Positions 31,279 through 40,104 of a DNA stretch of 64,000 nucleotides are shown here, in pieces. Within the stretch, counting starts at the first letter, position 1; every line of letters starts with the position of its first letter. Origin of the DNA: Streptomyces sp. SID12501 (lineage in GTDB: Bacteria > Actinomycetota > Actinomycetes > Streptomycetales > Streptomycetaceae); the NCBI RefSeq assembly GCF_010550245.1, contig NZ_JAAGLU010000003.1, positions 248,001 through 312,000 of the forward strand. The letters are read 5' to 3'. The notes beneath the pieces were generated by a model. The model saw only the letters and a list, made by a program, of their open reading frames with translations, had not been told where the DNA came from and made no database searches. The translations under genes were made by a program, and so were the position numbers.

Positions 31279-33111
31279 TCAGGCGGGGAACACCGCCGTA
31301 CCGCCCTGTGTCAGCTTCCAGTTGGTGACCGCGAAGTCGGCGGGGTCGAGGGTCCCCTTCGTCGTCACGTAGTCGATCATCAGCTGGCGGATCTCGTTGG
31401 TCGAGCTGTACGCGATGTCGGCGGCGGCGATGTGCGGGTACCCGGAGCCTCCGTTGGCGCGGTAGTTGTTCACCGCCACGACGAAGACCTGGTCGGCCGT
31501 GACCGAAGTGCCCTTGTAGGAAAGGTTCTTGATCCTCGAACCCTCCGCCTGCGCGATGTCGATCTCGTAGTCGACGCCCGCGGCCGTGTCGTACATGTAG
31601 TCCCAGAAGCTGTTGGCGTTCGTCAGTGTCGCGGTGTCGACGGCCGTGCCCGCGGGCACCTGGTGGTAGTACTTCGCCGCGAACTCCAGGTAGTCCTTGA
31701 GCTGGGCGCCGGTCAGCTTCTTGCCGTACAGGGTGTTGTCGTAGATGTAGAGCCCGGCGACATCGCGGATGGTGACGTCACCCTTGGGGATGTCCGCGGT
31801 GCGGCTGAAGGGCGCGGCGACGGAGATCAGCGGGAGGGCGGCGTCCGCGGTCGACAGGCCGGTGGCCACGGTGGCCATCTGGACCTGGTGGATGAAGTCC
31901 ATGACGGGCACGTCCTTCCAGCACGCCTCCGCCGCCGACAGGTCCGCCGTACACGTGCCGACAGCCGTGTTGACGTACTTCACGACGAGATCGTGGTCGG
32001 CCTTGAGCAGCTTGGTGATCTGCTCGTCCTCCTCGACCGCGTTGCTGTTGAGGGTCTTGGCCTTCGTGCTGGTCACCTTCCACTGACCGCGCTCCAGTTC
32101 GAGCTCGAAGTCGAAGACGGTCAGGCGCATGCCGTAGCAGTACGGCTCGGAGAGGATCACGTCCTTGCCGGTCGTCTTGTTCGTCACCGCGTAGGACGAC
32201 ACCTCGGTGTGCGTGTGCCCGACGAGGATCGCGTCGATCCCGGGCACCTGCTCCGCCACCAGGTTCGACGCGTTCTCGACGTACGGCAGCTCGGTCCCGT
32301 ACGACGAACTGCCGTCCAGGCCCGAGTGATCCGTGAGGAAGACGACGTCACAGCCGAGGGCGCGCATACGCGGGACGTACTTCTTCGCCTGCTCGACGAG
32401 CCCCGTGAACGTCATCTTCCCGGCGACGTTGTCCTTGTCCCACAGGGCGATTCCGGGGTTCGTGAGGCCGAGGATGCCGACCTTGATGTCCGGTGCGCCG
32501 GGGACCCGGATGCGCTTGACGGTGTACGGCTGGAAGGCGGGCCGGAGCGTCTTCGCGTCGAGGGCGTTCGCGCCGAGGAGCGGGAAACGGCACTGGCTCT
32601 CGAACTTGCGGAGGGTGTCGATGCCGTAGTTGAACTCGTGGTTGCCGAGGGCGGCGGCGTCGTAGCGCATGGCGTTCATGGCGACGGCCATCGGGTGCTC
32701 GGGGCCGCGCTTGCCCTTGCCCGCGTCGATGGGGTCCACGCGCGCGTAGTAGTACGCCAGTGACGTGCCCTGGATGATGTCGCCCGCGTCGACGAGCAGG
32801 ACGCGGTCCTCGCCCTTCTCCGCACGCTGCTGCTTGATGAGGGTGGCCACGCGGGCGACGCCGACCGAGTTGCCGGCCTTGTCCTTGTAGGCGGCGTCCG
32901 TGTAGTAGTCCCAGTCGAAGACGTGACTGTGCAGGTCGGTGGTGCCCAGGATGGAGAAGGACCAGGTGCGGGGCGGCTTGCAGTGCGCGCCGTCGGGGCG
33001 GTCGGCGGCCTGTGCGGGGGCTGCCGCGACGGTTCCGGCGGCGGCCACGACGGCACCGGTGACGGCCGACTTGTGCATGAACTGACGGCGGTTCATGGGC
33101 GAGATGGGCAT
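31279..33111 (-). CDS. Tat-exported bifunctional metallophosphatase/5'-nucleotidase
   Basis: 610 residues. The N-terminus NRRQFMHKSAVTGAVVAAAGTVAAAPAQAA is a Tat signal. Calcineurin-like metallophosphatase motifs follow: GTTDLHSH, DAGDIIQG, GNHEFNYG, FLTDHSG and GHTH. The C-terminal 5'-nucleotidase domain (DFIHQVQMATVATGLSTADAALPLISVAAPFSRT, GDVTIRDVAGLYIYDNTLY, VVAVNNYRANGGSGYPHI) binds the nucleoside. The enzyme hydrolyses 2',3'-cyclic nucleotides and nucleoside monophosphates outside the cytoplasm, for nucleoside or phosphate scavenging. Length and order are typical. Divergent from the beta-propeller gene. Confidence 0.93.
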   Translation of the reverse strand: MPISPMNRRQFMHKSAVTGAVVAAAGTVAAAPAQAADRPDGAHCKPPRTWSFSILGTTDLHSHVFDWDYYTDAAYKDKAGNSVGVARVATLIKQQRAEKGEDRVLLVDAGDIIQGTSLAYYYARVDPIDAGKGKRGPEHPMAVAMNAMRYDAAALGNHEFNYGIDTLRKFESQCRFPLLGANALDAKTLRPAFQPYTVKRIRVPGAPDIKVGILGLTNPGIALWDKDNVAGKMTFTGLVEQAKKYVPRMRALGCDVVFLTDHSGLDGSSSYGTELPYVENASNLVAEQVPGIDAILVGHTHTEVSSYAVTNKTTGKDVILSEPYCYGMRLTVFDFELELERGQWKVTSTKAKTLNSNAVEEDEQITKLLKADHDLVVKYVNTAVGTCTADLSAAEACWKDVPVMDFIHQVQMATVATGLSTADAALPLISVAAPFSRTADIPKGDVTIRDVAGLYIYDNTLYGKKLTGAQLKDYLEFAAKYYHQVPAGTAVDTATLTNANSFWDYMYDTAAGVDYEIDIAQAEGSRIKNLSYKGTSVTADQVFVVAVNNYRANGGSGYPHIAAADIAYSSTNEIRQLMIDYVTTKGTLDPADFAVTNWKLTQGGTAVFPA

Positions 33112-33387
33112 GAGGGGAACTCCTGGGCAGCGGGGACGGCTGGGGCGGCAGGGAGGTGGCTACACGCGTAGATCGTGACTCCATACCGGTCACCCAGGAA
33201 CAAAGAACAGGCCATGACAGGCCATGTCCGGGTCAATTCCAGCGAAAGGCGGGGGTCCCACCCGGCCCGTTAGCCCCCCGTGACCCTTCTGTCAGTGGTG
33301 TGACCTACGCTGCTCTTCACGGGCTCTACACAGAGACCAAGTGGCCCCGCTTCGGGGCGCTTTCGTACCGGGGGGTTCGAAATCATC

Positions 33388-35379
33388 GTGCACAGACGCA
33401 CTCTGTCGACCGCGCTCGCGGTCGCACTCACTTTCGGTTCCGTCGCGCTCACGACCGGCGTCGCGAGCACCGCCATGGCGGACGACCAGCGGGACCTGGG
33501 CATCGTCTCCTTCGGTGACATCGTCGTGGACGGCGTCCATCAGCGGGTCTTCGTCAGCGACCCGGTCAGCGACCGGGTCGTCGCCACGGACTACCGGGGC
33601 AACTTCGTCGCAGAGGTGTCCAACCTGCGCGGTGTCAAGGGCCTGGAGCTGTCCGCCGACTCCAAGACGCTGTACGCGGCGGTGCCCGACGTCCTGAGCG
33701 ACAAGGCCGACGCGATCGTCGCCATCGACGCGGCCACGGTCACGGTGTCGGCGCAGTACCCGACGGGGGACGTGAACCCCCAGTCCGTGGCCCTCGCGGG
33801 CGGCAGACTGTGGTTCGGATACGGCGTCGCAGGTACCGGCAACATCGGCTCGGTCGACCTGACCGACCCGGAGCACAAGGTCACCCTGGACGCCGACGCG
33901 GCCAAGCCCTGGAGCGCCGCTCCCCTGCTGGACGCCGCGCCGGGCTCGAACAGCCTGGTCGCGGGCATGCCCGGCCTGGCCTGGAGCGAGTTGGGCGTGT
34001 ACGACGTCTCGTCGGGCACCGCGACCGCCACCGCGCGCAAGACCGTCGCCGGCAGCGACCTGCGCGACCTCTCGGTCACGCCGGACGGCGGGCGGGTCGT
34101 CGTGGCCGCCCAGGACCCGTACAACCACGTGACGTACAAGACCTCCGACCTCACGTCGGACGGGAAGTACTCCAACACCCAGGGGTCCGCCAACGCGGTG
34201 GCCGTCGCCCCCGACGGCACAGTCGCCGCGGGCAACGACACGTACTTCGGCCAGGGCCTGAACGTCTACAAGCCGGGCGGCACCACCTCGGTCCGGGACT
34301 ACGACCTCGTCAACGGGGGCAGCACCGGCCAACTCGCCGCGGCGGGCCTCGGCTGGGCACCGGACAGGTCCCGGCTGTTCGCGGTGACGGCCGCCGGGGA
34401 CAACAAGTACGACCTGCGTGTCCTGAACAACCCGACCAAGGCCGTCACCAGCGTCTCCGTCACCGCCCCGGCCAAGTCCGACCGGGCGAAGAAGCTGACG
34501 GTCAAGGGCAAGCTCGCCAGCAAGGTGGCCTTCCCGGCCGGCACCAAGCTGACGATCACCCGCAAGGACCTGGACAGCCCGAGCGGCCGGAAGATCGGCA
34601 CGGCGACGGTCGCGGCGAACGGCACGTTCTCCTTCACCAACAGCCCGCCGGCCGGCGGCAAGGTGACGTACGCGCTGTCGTACGCGGGTGACGCCAACCA
34701 CCTGGCGTCCTCCGGCTCGGACACGGTCGACGTCTCGCGCGCGGCGACCTCGGTCCGCCTCTCCAACAACAAGAAGACGTACGACTACGCGAAGAGCGTC
34801 AAGTTCACGGCGCACCTCGGCAAGACGTACAAGAACCGCAAGGTCGAGATCTGGGCCGACCCGTACGGCTCCGACCGGCCCAACAAGCTGGTCAAGGCCG
34901 GCACGGTCAACGGCAACGGCGACTTCTCTGCCACGTACAAGCTCACCCGCGACACCCGCCTGACGGCACGCTTCACGGGCGACGCGCGCTACGCGCCCAA
35001 GACGGTGGCCAGCACGGTCTACACCAAGGTCAAGGTGTCGACGTCGATCAGCCGCCAGTACAAGAACAAGAGCGTGTACGGCCAGACGTACGCCTACTTC
35101 CACCAGGCCACGGTCCCGCTGTTCACCACGTCGATGACGGCGTACCCGAACCGCGAGCAGCGCCTCCAGATCGAGTACTTCTACGAGGGCTCGTGGTACG
35201 ACGGCGGCTCCCAGTACTTCGGTCTGGACTCGTCCGGCGTCTCCCGCGTGGAACTGGGCGGCACGCACGACATCGGCTACCGCTTCCGCATCCGCTCGTC
35301 CTACTTCGACGGCGCCTCGGGCGACAACGTGAACACGACGACGCACGGCGCGTGGAAGTACTTCATCTTCACGAGCTGA
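33388..35379 (+). CDS. secreted beta-propeller protein with Ig-like domains
   Basis: 663 residues from a GTG at 33388. Signal peptide 1-33 (cleavage AMA-DDQ). Residues about 38-355 form YVTN/WD40-like propeller repeats (GIVSFGDIVVDGVHQRVFVSDPVSDRVVATDYRGNFVAEV, SALAGGRLWFGYG, ARDLSVTPDGGRVVVAAQDPY). Then come two Ig-like (Big_3-type) domains (about 360-455 KAVTSVSVTAPAKSDRAKKLTVKGKL... VTYALSYAGDANHLASSG; 456-555 SVRLSNNKKTYDYAKSVKFTAHLG...), followed by a unique C-terminal domain rich in Tyr (QRLQIEYFYEGSWYDGGSQYF). Probably an extracellular adhesion or structural protein. Confidence 0.85.
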   Translation: MHRRTLSTALAVALTFGSVALTTGVASTAMADDQRDLGIVSFGDIVVDGVHQRVFVSDPVSDRVVATDYRGNFVAEVSNLRGVKGLELSADSKTLYAAVPDVLSDKADAIVAIDAATVTVSAQYPTGDVNPQSVALAGGRLWFGYGVAGTGNIGSVDLTDPEHKVTLDADAAKPWSAAPLLDAAPGSNSLVAGMPGLAWSELGVYDVSSGTATATARKTVAGSDLRDLSVTPDGGRVVVAAQDPYNHVTYKTSDLTSDGKYSNTQGSANAVAVAPDGTVAAGNDTYFGQGLNVYKPGGTTSVRDYDLVNGGSTGQLAAAGLGWAPDRSRLFAVTAAGDNKYDLRVLNNPTKAVTSVSVTAPAKSDRAKKLTVKGKLASKVAFPAGTKLTITRKDLDSPSGRKIGTATVAANGTFSFTNSPPAGGKVTYALSYAGDANHLASSGSDTVDVSRAATSVRLSNNKKTYDYAKSVKFTAHLGKTYKNRKVEIWADPYGSDRPNKLVKAGTVNGNGDFSATYKLTRDTRLTARFTGDARYAPKTVASTVYTKVKVSTSISRQYKNKSVYGQTYAYFHQATVPLFTTSMTAYPNREQRLQIEYFYEGSWYDGGSQYFGLDSSGVSRVELGGTHDIGYRFRIRSSYFDGASGDNVNTTTHGAWKYFIFTS

Positions 35380-35486
35380 GTACCCAAGGTCCGGTGGACC
35401 TGAGGGATTGAGGGAACCGGCTGCCTCTCAGCGCACGCTTGACTACGCTGAGTGGCAGCTGGCCTGTCTCAGGGGAAAGGCGCATC

Positions 35487-36092
35487 ATGACGTTGATGAC
35501 AGAGCGACCGATCACGATAAGCGGCACGGAGCCCCCCAGCTTCGAGGGCTTGCTGGACGCCCTCGACGAGCTTCACGTGCCGGACGGCTACAAGGCCGAG
35601 ATCGTCAAGGGGAACATCGTCGTGTCACCGTGGTCGAAGGGGTACTACTCCCGCGTCATGAAGTCGGTGCGTCGACAGCTTGAGGAATTCCTCCCCGAGG
35701 GCCACCTCATCGATTCGTCGCCACTCCTGTTCGTCTTCCCAGGCGTCGAGCGTGCGTACGGACCGGACATCTACGCCGCGCACGAGCGGACGCTGGAGAC
35801 CGACAGCAATCGTCTCGACGGAGAAGGCCTTTCCTTCGTCGCCGAGCTGACCTCGGTCTCCACCCGGCTCGACGACCTCACCGACAAGGTCGAGGCCTAC
35901 GGCAAGGCAGGCGTCCCCGTCTACCTGGTCCTCGACATGCAGGACGAGCGGGCCATCGTGTTCTGCGACCCGTACGACAAGGGGTACCAGGCCACGCACA
36001 CCAAGCCGTTCGGGGAGAAGCTCTACATCCCCGACCCCTTCGGCTGCGAACTCGACACCGCGGGGTTCCAGGCCCCTCCGGACGAGGACTGA
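35487..36092 (+). CDS. Uma2-family (DUF820) restriction-fold endonuclease-like protein
   Basis: 201 residues from ATG 35487. The Uma2 fold is recognisable: YKAEIVKGNIVVSPWSKGYYSRVMKSVRRQLEEF, the PDI/YGPD region with acidic D (YGPDIYAAHE), LSFVAELTSVSTRLDDLTDKVEAYGKAGVPVYLVLDM (E-x-x-S with K, the (D/E)xK-like site) and a beta-rich tail. Uma2 genes are abundant in Streptomyces, often in mobile or defence-rich areas; their function is not settled. A strong terminator follows. Confidence 0.88.
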   Translation: MTLMTERPITISGTEPPSFEGLLDALDELHVPDGYKAEIVKGNIVVSPWSKGYYSRVMKSVRRQLEEFLPEGHLIDSSPLLFVFPGVERAYGPDIYAAHERTLETDSNRLDGEGLSFVAELTSVSTRLDDLTDKVEAYGKAGVPVYLVLDMQDERAIVFCDPYDKGYQATHTKPFGEKLYIPDPFGCELDTAGFQAPPDED

Positions 36093-36100
36093 CTCCCGGA

Positions 36101-36141
36101 CGGATGAGGGGCACCCCGTTGGCCGGGGTGCCCCTCATCCG
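36101..36141. terminator. bidirectional hairpin between Uma2 gene and purA
   Basis: A 17-bp perfect stem (CGGATGAGGGGCACCCC and its complement) with a 7-base loop lies between the two convergent stops. Confidence 0.9.
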
Positions 36142-36170
36142 TTCTTCCGCGCTGGATCCTGATGCCGGAT

Positions 36171-37454
36171 CTAGATGAACGAGTTGACCTCGATCGTCTC
36201 CGTGCGCCCCGGGCCGACGCCGATCGCCGAGATCGGGGCGCCGGACATCTCCTCCAGGGCCCTCACGTACGCCTGGGCGTTCTTCGGGAGGTCGGCGAAG
36301 GTCTTGGCCTTCGTGATGTCCTCCGACCAGCCGGGGAGGGTCTCGTAGATCGGCTTCGCGTGGTGGAAGTCGGTCTGGGAGTACGGGAGTTCCTCGACGC
36401 GCTTGCCGTCGATCTCGTACGCCACGCAGACCGGGATCTCCTCCCAGCCGGTGAGGACGTCGAGCTTGGTGAGGAAGAAGTCGGTCAGGCCGTTGACGCG
36501 GGTCGCGTAGCGGGCGATGACCGCGTCGAACCAGCCGCAGCGCCGGTCACGGCCGGTGGTGACGCCCCGCTCGCGGCCGATGCGGCGCAGCGCGGCGCCG
36601 TCGTCGTCGAAGAGCTCGGTGGGGAAGGGGCCGGCGCCGACGCGGGTCGTGTACGCCTTGAGGATGCCGATGACCCGGCTGATCTTCGTCGGGCCGACGC
36701 CCGAGCCCGTGCAGGCACCGCCCGCGGTCGGGTTGGACGACGTGACGAAGGGGTACGTGCCGTGGTCGATGTCAAGGAGCGTGCCCTGGCCGCCCTCGAA
36801 GAGGACCACCTTGCCGTCGTCGAGCGCGTTGTTGAGGACCAGGACGGTGTCGGCGACGTACGGCTTGAGCCGGTCCGCGTAGGTGAGGAGTTCCTCGACG
36901 ATCTGGTCGGCCTCGATCGCCCTGCGGTTGAAGACCTTGGTGAGGAGCTGGTTCTTGCCGTCCAGCGCCGCCTCGACCTTCTGCGTCAGGATCGACTCGT
37001 CGTACAGGTCCTGGACGCGGATGCCGACCCGGTTGATCTTGTCGGCGTACGTCGGGCCGATACCGCGCCCCGTCGTACCGATCTTCCGCTTGCCGAGGAA
37101 GCGTTCCGTCACCTTGTCGACGGTCACGTTGTACGGCGTGATGATGTGAGCGTTACCACTGATCAGGAGCTTGGACGTGTCGACGCCTCGCTCGTTCAGC
37201 CCGTTCAGCTCGGAGAACAGGACCGACGGGTCGACGACGACGCCGTTGCCGATGACGGGTGTGCATTCAGGTGTGAGGATTCCGGAAGGGAGGAGATGCA
37301 GGGCGTACTTCTGATCGCCCACGACTACCGTGTGGCCGGCGTTGTTGCCGCCCTGGTAGCGCACCACATAGTCCACAGACCCACCAAGCAGGTCCGTAGC
37401 CTTCCCCTTACCTTCGTCACCCCACTGAGCACCGAGCAGCACAAGTGCGGGCAC
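36171..37454 (-). CDS. purA: adenylosuccinate synthetase
   Basis: 427 residues from a GTG at 37454 ([25 protein letters not shown]); the open frame extends far upstream but this start matches the family length exactly. PurA motifs: [29 protein letters not shown], the switch loop CGWFDAV, and TKLDVLTGW. It catalyses the GTP-dependent joining of IMP and aspartate, first committed step to AMP. Divergent from the DAGK-like gene at 37650. The nearby Uma2 gene converges and shares a terminator. Confidence 0.98.
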   Translation of the reverse strand: MPALVLLGAQWGDEGKGKATDLLGGSVDYVVRYQGGNNAGHTVVVGDQKYALHLLPSGILTPECTPVIGNGVVVDPSVLFSELNGLNERGVDTSKLLISGNAHIITPYNVTVDKVTERFLGKRKIGTTGRGIGPTYADKINRVGIRVQDLYDESILTQKVEAALDGKNQLLTKVFNRRAIEADQIVEELLTYADRLKPYVADTVLVLNNALDDGKVVLFEGGQGTLLDIDHGTYPFVTSSNPTAGGACTGSGVGPTKISRVIGILKAYTTRVGAGPFPTELFDDDGAALRRIGRERGVTTGRDRRCGWFDAVIARYATRVNGLTDFFLTKLDVLTGWEEIPVCVAYEIDGKRVEELPYSQTDFHHAKPIYETLPGWSEDITKAKTFADLPKNAQAYVRALEEMSGAPISAIGVGPGRTETIEVNSFI

Positions 37455-37587
37455 GCGCGTACACCCCTTCCGGGCGGGGCATGTCCAAGGCCAGGGGCGT
37501 ACGTGACAGAGCTGACAGCTCATGCCTCGTACACCGGCGACCATCTTCGGCCGCAACACGTCGGACCCGGATGCCCCGGAATAGACC

Positions 37588-37618
37588 AAGCCCCTGGCGC
37601 AATAGCGCAAGGGGCTCT
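37588..37618. other. hairpin in divergent purA/DAGK intergenic region
   Basis: GCCCCTGGCGC-AATA-GCGCAAGGGGC forms an 11-bp stem with one mismatch, followed by TCTTG on the plus strand. It could be a leader attenuator for the downstream DAGK-like gene, a terminator against antisense reading, or a regulatory site; its role is not clear. Confidence 0.5.
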
Positions 37619-37649
37619 TGCACAAAGATGCTACCCGAGGAAGCGAGGC

Positions 37650-38540
37650 ATGACCGAGGTGGCGACTTCCGACCAGCTTTTCGTGGTCATCGACCCGGTC
37701 GCCCGGCGGACGGACGGCGAGTCTGTACGAATCGCGAAAGACGTGCTCAGCGCGGGTGCGAGAACAAAGGTGTGCCTCCCGGAAAGTCCCGAGGAATTCG
37801 CTCGGGCACTGGCCAGGAGGGGTTCCCGGAGGCCGGTGGTGATCGGCGACGACCGGGCCCTGCTGCGTACGGTGGCCCTGCTGCACCGGCAGCGGGAACT
37901 GGCCGGATGCGCACTGTCGATCGTCCCGGTGGGCGCGATCGAAGCGCTCTCCCTCGCCCGCGCCCTCGGCGTCCCCACGGGCGCGGTGGCCGCGGCCCGG
38001 GCCGTCCTGGAGGGCACCGAACGCCGGCTGGACCTCCTCGTCGACGACAGCGACGGGGTGGTGGTGGGCGCGGTGCGCATTCCGGCGCTACGGGGGCCGG
38101 CCGACGCCGACGGCTCCGGCGAGGCCGACATGGACACGGGGGGCGCGGCTCATCCCTGGCTGCGGAGCTGCCAGTCCCTGGTACGGACTCTGGCGGCACG
38201 GCCGGTCCGAGGAGCGCGGGGAGCCCGGTCGGCCCCGCTGCCGGGCGGCCCCAGGCCCTCACGGCTGCGCGTCGAGGTGGACGGGGTGACCCTCGTGGAC
38301 CTCGACCAGCCGGTGGAGGCGGTGACACTGACACCCGGGGTGTCCGGGGGCGCCCGGGTGGAGATCCGTCCGGTGTCGGTGGGGGCGGAGGCGTCCCCAC
38401 TGGGAGCGGTGGGGGCGCGGGTGACGGTGTCCGGGGCGGATTTCCGGTACCGGGCGGACGCGGGGCTGGTCAGCGGGCCTGTGCGGCGGCGGACGTGGGT
38501 GGTGCGGGAGGGGGCGTGGGGGCTTACCTTGCCGGGGTGA
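37650..38540 (+). CDS. diacylglycerol-kinase catalytic-domain-like protein
   Basis: 296 residues from ATG 37650 (GAGGAAGCGAGG upstream). The N-terminal half resembles the DAGK/sphingosine kinase nucleotide-binding domain ([70 protein letters not shown]), although the GGDGT motif is replaced by GDDRALL, so catalytic activity is doubtful. The C-terminal half contains the beta-sandwich-like second domain ([40 protein letters not shown]). It sits next to purA, as is common in Streptomyces. Function may be lipid binding rather than phosphorylation. Confidence 0.7.
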   Translation: MTEVATSDQLFVVIDPVARRTDGESVRIAKDVLSAGARTKVCLPESPEEFARALARRGSRRPVVIGDDRALLRTVALLHRQRELAGCALSIVPVGAIEALSLARALGVPTGAVAAARAVLEGTERRLDLLVDDSDGVVVGAVRIPALRGPADADGSGEADMDTGGAAHPWLRSCQSLVRTLAARPVRGARGARSAPLPGGPRPSRLRVEVDGVTLVDLDQPVEAVTLTPGVSGGARVEIRPVSVGAEASPLGAVGARVTVSGADFRYRADAGLVSGPVRRRTWVVREGAWGLTLPG

Positions 38541-38788
38541 GTGCTCGTACTCGTCGACCAGGCCACGGAAGCCACGGGCGACACGGGCGACACGATCCGG
38601 TTCGTACCAGCCGGGACGGCCCGGTATGGCGTCCCGGGCCACCGCGTCGCGGCCACTGGCCGCTGCCTTCCGTCCGGGCCACGACGCCCTGAGGACCGCC
38701 GAACGGGCCGGAGCCGCGAAAACCGGCTGACTCCGACGGATCCCCCGGCCTACTCTGCACTCCGCGATCACGGCCAGGAGGGGCAGCC

Positions 38789-39205
38789 ATGAGCCAGTAC
38801 TTCGACATGGGCGACGAGACTCTGTGGAATCCGTCGAACGGGGCCGCCCAGCTCTTCGTCGGGCAAGTCGGGCTGTACGAGGACGTGTTGGGGGTCCCGT
38901 CGGGCATCGGGCCGATGGAGAGCGACGAGTGCCAGGTCGACCCGGTCGTCTACGAGGCGTTCGTCGGCGCCCTGCTGACGTGGCGCGACCGTACGCAGCA
39001 CCGCGTCATCGACGCCCTCAGCGCCGGGTTCATCGCCACAGCGCTGGCCCTTGGGGAACGGGCCCGCATCCGCGTGGACTGGCCGGAACCACGCATGGGC
39101 CACGAGGGCCGGACGGACATCGAGGTGCCGGCATTCCCACAGCACGACTGGGCAGGCACCGCACGCGAACAAGCCCGCGAGCTGGACCGGTCCATGGCCC
39201 GCTGA
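38789..39205 (+). CDS. DUF6086-like hypothetical protein
   Basis: 138 residues (MSQYFDMGDETLWNPSNGAAQLFVGQVGLYEDVLGVPSGIGPMESDECQVDPVVYEAFVGALLTW...). The MSQYF-MG-TLWNPSN start and SGIGPM-DECQVD core match the Streptomyces DUF6086 family, of unknown function. AGGAGGGG upstream supports the ATG. The 248-bp gap upstream of it, 38541-38788, contains no obvious gene. Confidence 0.75.
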   Translation: MSQYFDMGDETLWNPSNGAAQLFVGQVGLYEDVLGVPSGIGPMESDECQVDPVVYEAFVGALLTWRDRTQHRVIDALSAGFIATALALGERARIRVDWPEPRMGHEGRTDIEVPAFPQHDWAGTAREQARELDRSMAR

Positions 39206-39294
39206 CCCCCGCTGCCCCTGCCCGTCCCGTCCCGGCCCGGTCTTTCCGCCCGTCCGGGGTCCCCCTGCGAGAGCGATTCGGGGACAGGGCCCGT

Positions 39295-40104
39295 TCAGGG
39301 CGAAGCGGGGTCCGGGGCGGCAGCCCCCAGGGACGGGACAGGTAGAGGCGGCGGGGGCGAATCCGACTCGTCCTTCAGCCCCACCCCTGTCGCCCCCAGC
39401 TCCCGCGCCCTCACCATCAGCGCCGCCAGCTTCCCCGCCGCCGTCTCGTACGTCAGGCCCAGCGGGGGCCGGATGTTGGACAGACAGTTGCGGTCCGCGT
39501 CCGTGGTCGTACCCGGGCGCGGGGCGTACGTCAGATACGCGCCCAGCGAGTCCGCCGCCGACATGCCTGGCCGTTCGCCGATCAGGACGACCACCATCGC
39601 GGCACCCATCGCGTGGGCCACGTCATCGCCGAGGGCGACCCGCGCCTGCTCGGCCAGGATCACCGGCGCCACCCGCAGCCCCGGGTCCAGCAGTGCCGTG
39701 GTCGCCCGCACCATCGGCGCCGCGTGCTCGTGCACCGCCCGGCTGGACAGCCCGTCGGCCACGACGAACACCAGATCCCAGTCACCGCCGGGGAGATGCG
39801 CACGGTCGATGTCGTCCAGACGGCGCCCCAGGTCGGGGCGCTGGAGGTACGTGAACCGGTCACCGGCGGCGCTGCGCACCCGTACCGTCGGTTCGCCTGT
39901 CAGGCCGGCCGCGACGATCTCCGGTTCGAAGGGCGAGTGCACCGCGTCCCGGGCGGCGGCATGCGCGGCCTGCAGCTCCAGGCGGTGGCGGGTGGGGAGG
40001 GCCGAGCCCGCGCGGCCCAGGCCGATCCTGGCCTGCGTGTGCCGCCGTAGCGCCGCCCACATCGTGAAGTCATCGGCCACAGCCGACAGTTGACGATCCG
40101 TCAT
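39295..40104 (-). CDS. eutC: ethanolamine ammonia-lyase small subunit
   Basis: 269 residues from ATG 40104, which overlaps the eutB stop by 4 bp. EutC features: TQARIGLGRAGSALPTRHRLELQAAHAAARDAVH, the GDWDLVFVVADGLSSRAVHEHA strand, VILAEQARVALGDDVAHAMGA, IGERPGMSAADSLGAYLTY and the NCLSNIRPPLG cysteine-containing motif. With EutB it forms the adenosylcobalamin-dependent lyase that converts ethanolamine to acetaldehyde and ammonia. The acidic Pro-rich tail is a strain-specific extension. Confidence 0.95.
   Translation of the reverse strand: MTDRQLSAVADDFTMWAALRRHTQARIGLGRAGSALPTRHRLELQAAHAAARDAVHSPFEPEIVAAGLTGEPTVRVRSAAGDRFTYLQRPDLGRRLDDIDRAHLPGGDWDLVFVVADGLSSRAVHEHAAPMVRATTALLDPGLRVAPVILAEQARVALGDDVAHAMGAAMVVVLIGERPGMSAADSLGAYLTYAPRPGTTTDADRNCLSNIRPPLGLTYETAAGKLAALMVRARELGATGVGLKDESDSPPPPLPVPSLGAAAPDPASP

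Noticed and set aside
36171..37886. PurA frame extended upstream to 37886
   Set aside because: The extra 144 codons overlap the DAGK gene and hairpin; GTG 37454 gives exactly the family length of 427 residues.
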